A stretch of DNA of 8,560 bases, from the NCBI GenBank assembly GCA_031380885.1, contig JANMXL010000179.1:1-8560 (forward strand). Direction: 5' to 3'. Origin of the DNA: PBB1 sp031380885 (GTDB lineage Bacteria; Pseudomonadota; Gammaproteobacteria; Burkholderiales; Burkholderiaceae_C). The translations under genes and the position numbers were made by a program. This document shows positions 6,525 to 8,560 of this stretch, piece after piece (position 1 is the stretch's first letter; every line of letters begins with the position of its first letter). Under the pieces are notes generated by a model. The model made no database searches, was not told where the DNA came from, and saw only the letters and a program-made list of their open reading frames with translations.

Positions 6525-6794
6525 CGAACCAACATCGTTATTGATCCTGGTCTGCTCGACTCCGCCATGCGGGCGGGCCCCTACAAAACCAAGAAGGATG
6601 CTGTCGAGGCCGGCTTGAAATTGCTGGCGCGTCAAGCGGCGTACCGCGAAGTCCTGCGCTGGGAAGGCAAGCTGCCGTGGGATGCAGAGGCATTCCAGAC
6701 CACGGTGCTGACCACCGGTGAAGCCAGCACGGTGGCGCCTCCTTTGGCCGCTCAGGAACGTGCTGCGCCTCGCGGCCGCCGTTCGCCGCGCTGA
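6522..6794 (+). CDS. vapB: VapB-type antitoxin with extended C-terminal tail
   Basis: A 90-residue antitoxin of a type II system. The N-terminus MRTNIVID and the following helix with KTKKDAVEAGLKLLAR (residues 22-37) are characteristic of the VapB group beginning MRTNIVID, where this part forms the DNA-binding dimer. YREVLRWEGKLPWD at 41-54 corresponds to the LRGKxxWEGDL segment that wraps around the toxin. VapB proteins of this type usually end a few residues later, at about 60-75; here a further tail of about 25 residues, rich in Ala, Pro and Arg, follows. The ATG lies inside the operator and has no Shine-Dalgarno, so the mRNA may have a very short leader or none. It precedes vapC with a 26-base gap, whereas many vapBC pairs overlap. 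Confidence 0.88.
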   Translation: MRTNIVIDPGLLDSAMRAGPYKTKKDAVEAGLKLLARQAAYREVLRWEGKLPWDAEAFQTTVLTTGEASTVAPPLAAQERAAPRGRRSPR

Positions 6795-6820
6795 CATGAC
6801 CCACCTCGGCGTAAGCGGCC

Positions 6821-7222
6821 ATGGTCGTCGTTGATTCCAGCGTCTGGATCGATTTCTTCAACGGCGCGCCGAACCTGGCGTGCGAGGCGCTGCGCCGGCT
6901 GCTTGCCGATGGCGAGGTCGAGATCGTCGTGCCTGATCTGGTGCTGTTCGAGGTCTTGCGCGGCTTTCGCGGCGAACGTGACTACCGCCAGGCTGAGCGG
7001 CTGATGCTGTCGATGACGATCGAGGCGAGCGGCGGGCAAGCGCTGGCGCTCGCCGCTGCGCAGCACGACCGCGCGCTGCGCGCCTCGGGGTTCACGATCC
7101 GCAGCGGCATCGACGTGCTGATCGCCACCTTCTGCATCGAGCGCGACCAAGCGCTGCTGCACCGCGACGCCGACTTCACGGCCTTCGAACGCCTGCGCGG
7201 CCTGCGCGTCTGGCGGCATTGA
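6821..7222 (+). CDS. vapC: VapC-type PIN-domain ribonuclease toxin
   Basis: A 133-residue PIN-domain toxin, expected to be a Mg2+-dependent endoribonuclease cleaving tRNA or rRNA when free of VapB. The acidic residues of the PIN active site are present: D5 in VVVDSSVWID, E44 in LVLFEVLRG, D98 in SGIDVLIA, and D116/D118 in LLHRDADF, so the toxin looks intact and active. Length is typical. The start at 6821 is fixed by an in-frame TAA at 6812-6814 just before it. There is no clear Shine-Dalgarno in the gap after vapB, so weak translation relative to the antitoxin is plausible. No terminator follows: the next gene begins within a few bases of the stop. RNA target specificity cannot be predicted. 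Confidence 0.95.
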   Translation: MVVVDSSVWIDFFNGAPNLACEALRRLLADGEVEIVVPDLVLFEVLRGFRGERDYRQAERLMLSMTIEASGGQALALAAAQHDRALRASGFTIRSGIDVLIATFCIERDQALLHRDADFTAFERLRGLRVWRH

Positions 7223-7224
7223 CG

Positions 7225-7854
7225 ATGGTGATGCCGCCGCTCGACACCCCCCAGCTGCTGGCGATCGCCGCCGCGCTCGGTTGGGCCAGCGGTCTGCGCC
7301 TGTATGCGGTCGTGTTCCTGACCGGCATGGCAGGCCGCCTGGGCTGGGTCGAGCTGCCGGGCGGCCTCACCCTGCTGCAACAGCCGCTGATGCTGTCGGC
7401 CAGCGGCTTGATGCTGTTTGTGGAATTTTTCGCCGACAAGATTCCGGGCATCGACTCCCTGTGGGACCTGGTGCACACGCTGGTGCGCATCCCGGCCGGC
7501 GCCGCGCTGGCGGCGGCGGTGTTCGGTGGCGACCCCACGGCCTGGACGATGGCCGCAGCGCTGATGGGCGGCACGCTGGCGGCCACCAGCCACGTCGCCA
7601 AGGCCACCACCCGGGCGGCGGTCAACACCTCGCCGGAACCGTTTTCGAACGTGGGCATGTCCCTGCTCGGCGACGCCGCGGTGCCGACCGCGCTGTGGCT
7701 GTCGTGGACCCATCCACTGCTGTTCGCGGTGCTGCTGGCGGTGGCGCTGGTCGCGATGGTCGGTGCGATCTGGTGGCTGGGCCGCTTCCTGCGGCAGCTG
7801 GCGACACGGATGACCGGCTGGCGCAGGTCGCCGCTGCGGCGCATCGGGCCATGA
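7225..7854 (+). CDS. DUF4126 family multi-pass membrane protein
   Basis: A 209-residue hydrophobic inner-membrane protein of the DUF4126 family, function unknown. Family hallmarks are ASGLRLYAVVFLTGMAGRLG near the N-terminus (residues 21-40), VEFFADKIPGIDSLWD at 66-81, IPAGAALAAA at 89-98 and the ATSHVAKATTRAAVN region at 120-134. Hydrophobic segments fall at about 10-36, 55-70, 86-101, 105-122 and 164-187, followed by a short basic tail. Start choice is uncertain: ATG at 7225, ATG at 7231, or TTG at 7219 overlapping the vapC stop; I use 7225. The gene follows vapC by 2 bases and ends in an ATGA overlap with the DUF1289 gene, so these two are almost certainly translated together. Confidence 0.88.
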   Translation: MVMPPLDTPQLLAIAAALGWASGLRLYAVVFLTGMAGRLGWVELPGGLTLLQQPLMLSASGLMLFVEFFADKIPGIDSLWDLVHTLVRIPAGAALAAAVFGGDPTAWTMAAALMGGTLAATSHVAKATTRAAVNTSPEPFSNVGMSLLGDAAVPTALWLSWTHPLLFAVLLAVALVAMVGAIWWLGRFLRQLATRMTGWRRSPLRRIGP

Positions 7855-8057
7855 ACGCCCCTGTGCCCAGCCCATGTATCGGCGTGTGCCGCATGGACGC
7901 GGCGGATCGCTGGTGCGTGGGCTGCCTGCGCAGCCGCGACGAGATCGGCGACTGGGGCGGCATGGCCGACCGCGAGAAGCTCGCCTTATGGACGCAGCTG
8001 GCGCACCGCCGCAGTGTTCCGCCGACACCGCAGCCAGCGCCCACGCCTGACGCCTGA
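7851..8057 (+). CDS. DUF1289 family small four-cysteine protein
   Basis: A 68-residue protein of the DUF1289 (Fe-S/zinc-like cysteine motif) family, function unknown. The motif is SPCIGVCRMD with C9 and C13, then RWCVGCLRSRDEIGDW with C22 and C25: two closely spaced cysteine pairs likely to bind a metal such as zinc or iron. After the motif comes a short helix and a Pro/Ala-rich tail. The start ATG overlaps the DUF4126 stop (ATGA), the usual sign of coupled translation. The stop lies inside a tandem heptamer repeat. Confidence 0.9.
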   Translation: MNAPVPSPCIGVCRMDAADRWCVGCLRSRDEIGDWGGMADREKLALWTQLAHRRSVPPTPQPAPTPDA

Positions 8058-8064
8058 CGCCCGA
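8044..8064 (+). repeat. Three tandem 7-base repeats across the DUF1289 stop codon
   Basis: The heptamer CGCCTGA occurs at 8044-8050 and 8051-8057 and, with one change (CGCCCGA), at 8058-8064. Because 7 is not a multiple of 3, gaining or losing a unit would change the reading frame at the end of the DUF1289 gene. The tail affected is only one or two residues before the stop, so the effect is probably minor. Confidence 0.7.
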
Positions 8065-8266
8065 CGGCACAGTTCACTGACCGGACCGCCAGACAAACCG
8101 CGGCGATTGGCAGCAAATCCCACATTGAGAAACAAACGCCTCGGGTTTCTGCTGATCTTGTAAGACTCGGTTCAGCACCGTGTCAGCGCGCGGTCAGAGC
8201 GCGTGACGATGATCGCGTCTCGCATCACCGCAAGTTGGTGACGCCTTCACAACGGAGACAGACAAC
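8058..8266 (+). promoter_or_regulatory. Intergenic region upstream of the MFS permease, with ribosome-binding site
   Basis: This stretch of about 210 bases holds no gene I can support and is the longest non-coding gap in the window. It must contain the promoter for the permease. It carries a 6-bp inverted repeat AGAAAC/GTTTCT (8128-8133 and 8145-8150), too weak and lacking a T-run to be a confident terminator, and a repeat and dyad at 8182-8207 (listed separately). TTGAGA at 8125-8130 resembles a -35, but no -10 follows at the right distance. A clear Shine-Dalgarno GGAG at 8254-8257 lies 9 bases before the permease ATG and decides that start. Confidence 0.55.
8182..8207. repeat. Direct repeat and overlapping imperfect palindrome upstream of the MFS permease
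   Basis: Two adjacent 11-base copies, GTCAGCGCGCG at 8182-8192 and GTCAGAGCGCG at 8193-8203, differ at one position. The same stretch forms an imperfect dyad: GTCA (8182-8185) and CGCGC (8187-8191) pair with GCGCG (8199-8203) and TGAC (8204-8207), with one bulged G and a 7-base loop. It could be a regulator-binding site or an mRNA hairpin. Its function is unknown. Confidence 0.5.
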
Positions 8267-8560
8267 ATGGCAACAGCAACCAGCAAAGCCAGCGGCGCGC
8301 GGCCCACACCGCAACCGATGACGGCCCAAGAGCGAAAGGTCATCTTCGCCTCCAGCCTCGGCACGGTGTTCGAGTGGTACGACTTCTACCTGTACGGCTC
8401 GCTTGCCGCCATCATCGCCAAACAATTCTTCAGCGGACTCGATGCCGGCGCGGCGTTCATCTTCGCGCTGCTGGCCTTTGCGGCGGGCTTCATCGTGCGG
8501 CCGTTCGGTGCGCTGGTGTTCGGCCGCCTCGGCGACATGATCGGCCGCAAGTACACCTTC
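8267..8560 (+). CDS. MFS permease, metabolite:H+ symporter (ProP/KgtP/ShiA-like) family, 3' end missing
   Basis: The first 98 residues of an inner-membrane secondary transporter; the frame runs off the window. A hydrophilic leader (1-25) precedes the first transmembrane segment, which carries SSLGTVFEWYDFYLYG (29-44), the hallmark of the metabolite:H+ symporter branch that takes up dicarboxylates, betaine, proline, shikimate or similar solutes. The second transmembrane segment (about 63-85) leads into the MFS motif A loop GRLGDMIGRK (86-95; D90, G93, R94, K95). The ATG at 8267 is set by the well-spaced GGAG upstream. The gene has its own leader region and is probably not part of the preceding operon. 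The substrate cannot be told from this fragment. Confidence 0.92.
   Translation, partial: MATATSKASGARPTPQPMTAQERKVIFASSLGTVFEWYDFYLYGSLAAIIAKQFFSGLDAGAAFIFALLAFAAGFIVRPFGALVFGRLGDMIGRKYTF

Noticed and set aside
6796..6834. A 12-codon ORF beginning just after the vapB stop and overlapping the vapC start out of frame.
   Set aside because: No ribosome-binding site and no overlap geometry as neat as that before ubiC; most likely chance.
6485..7222. vapBC as part of a larger mobile island or insertion sequence.
   Set aside because: No transposase, integrase, terminal repeats or target-site duplication was seen, and base composition matches the neighbours apart from the short AT-rich operator.
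8128..8150. The AGAAAC/GTTTCT inverted repeat as a terminator for the DUF1289 operon.
   Set aside because: A 6-bp AT-leaning stem with an 11-base loop and no T-run is too weak for an intrinsic terminator.

Overview
The window looks like a core chromosomal segment of a high-GC betaproteobacterium, most likely order Burkholderiales. The evidence is the strong G/C bias at third codon positions, the protein-level resemblance of AceK, the carbonic anhydrase, the PlsC-type acyltransferase and the final MFS permease to the Burkholderiales versions I know, and the very tight gene packing. No rRNA, tRNA, CRISPR array, insertion sequence or prophage gene was seen. Nothing here is a whole new system; the points of interest are small-scale.

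Layout. (1) Bases 1-1708, plus strand: the 3' part of a plsC-type lysophosphatidate acyltransferase, cut by the window edge, then 11 bases later a YgjP-like (DUF45/M48-type) zinc metallopeptidase. (2) Bases 1719-2840, minus strand: a metallo-beta-lactamase-fold hydrolase facing the metallopeptidase tail to tail with a 10-base gap. (3) Bases 2841-2913: a short divergent promoter region. (4) Bases 2914-5860, plus strand: beta-carbonic anhydrase (can), isocitrate dehydrogenase kinase/phosphatase (aceK) starting inside the can stop codon, and a MaoC-like hotdog dehydratase. (5) Bases 5857-6491: a 15-codon micro-ORF overlapping both neighbours, then chorismate lyase (ubiC) from a GTG start. (6) Bases 6485-7222: a VapBC toxin-antitoxin pair with an inverted-repeat operator that overlaps the end of ubiC. 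(7) Bases 7225-8057: a DUF4126 membrane protein and a small four-cysteine DUF1289 protein joined by an ATGA overlap. (8) Bases 8058-8266: a roughly 210-base regulatory gap with short repeats. (9) Bases 8267-8560: the start of an MFS permease of the metabolite:H+ symporter type, cut by the window end.

How the genes fit together. can, aceK and the MaoC-like gene suggest central carbon control during growth on acetate or fatty acids: AceK sets the split between the TCA cycle and the glyoxylate bypass, and Can supplies bicarbonate for carboxylases. ubiC makes the 4-hydroxybenzoate precursor of ubiquinone. VapBC appears lodged in this same-direction run without a visible terminator, so its transcript may continue into DUF4126-DUF1289. 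The items most worth a second look are a perfect beta-clamp-binding pentapeptide at the N-terminus of the YgjP-like metallopeptidase, the micro-ORF relay between the MaoC-like gene and ubiC, and the vapBC operator fused to the ubiC 3' end, with an unusual arginine-rich tail on both UbiC and VapB.
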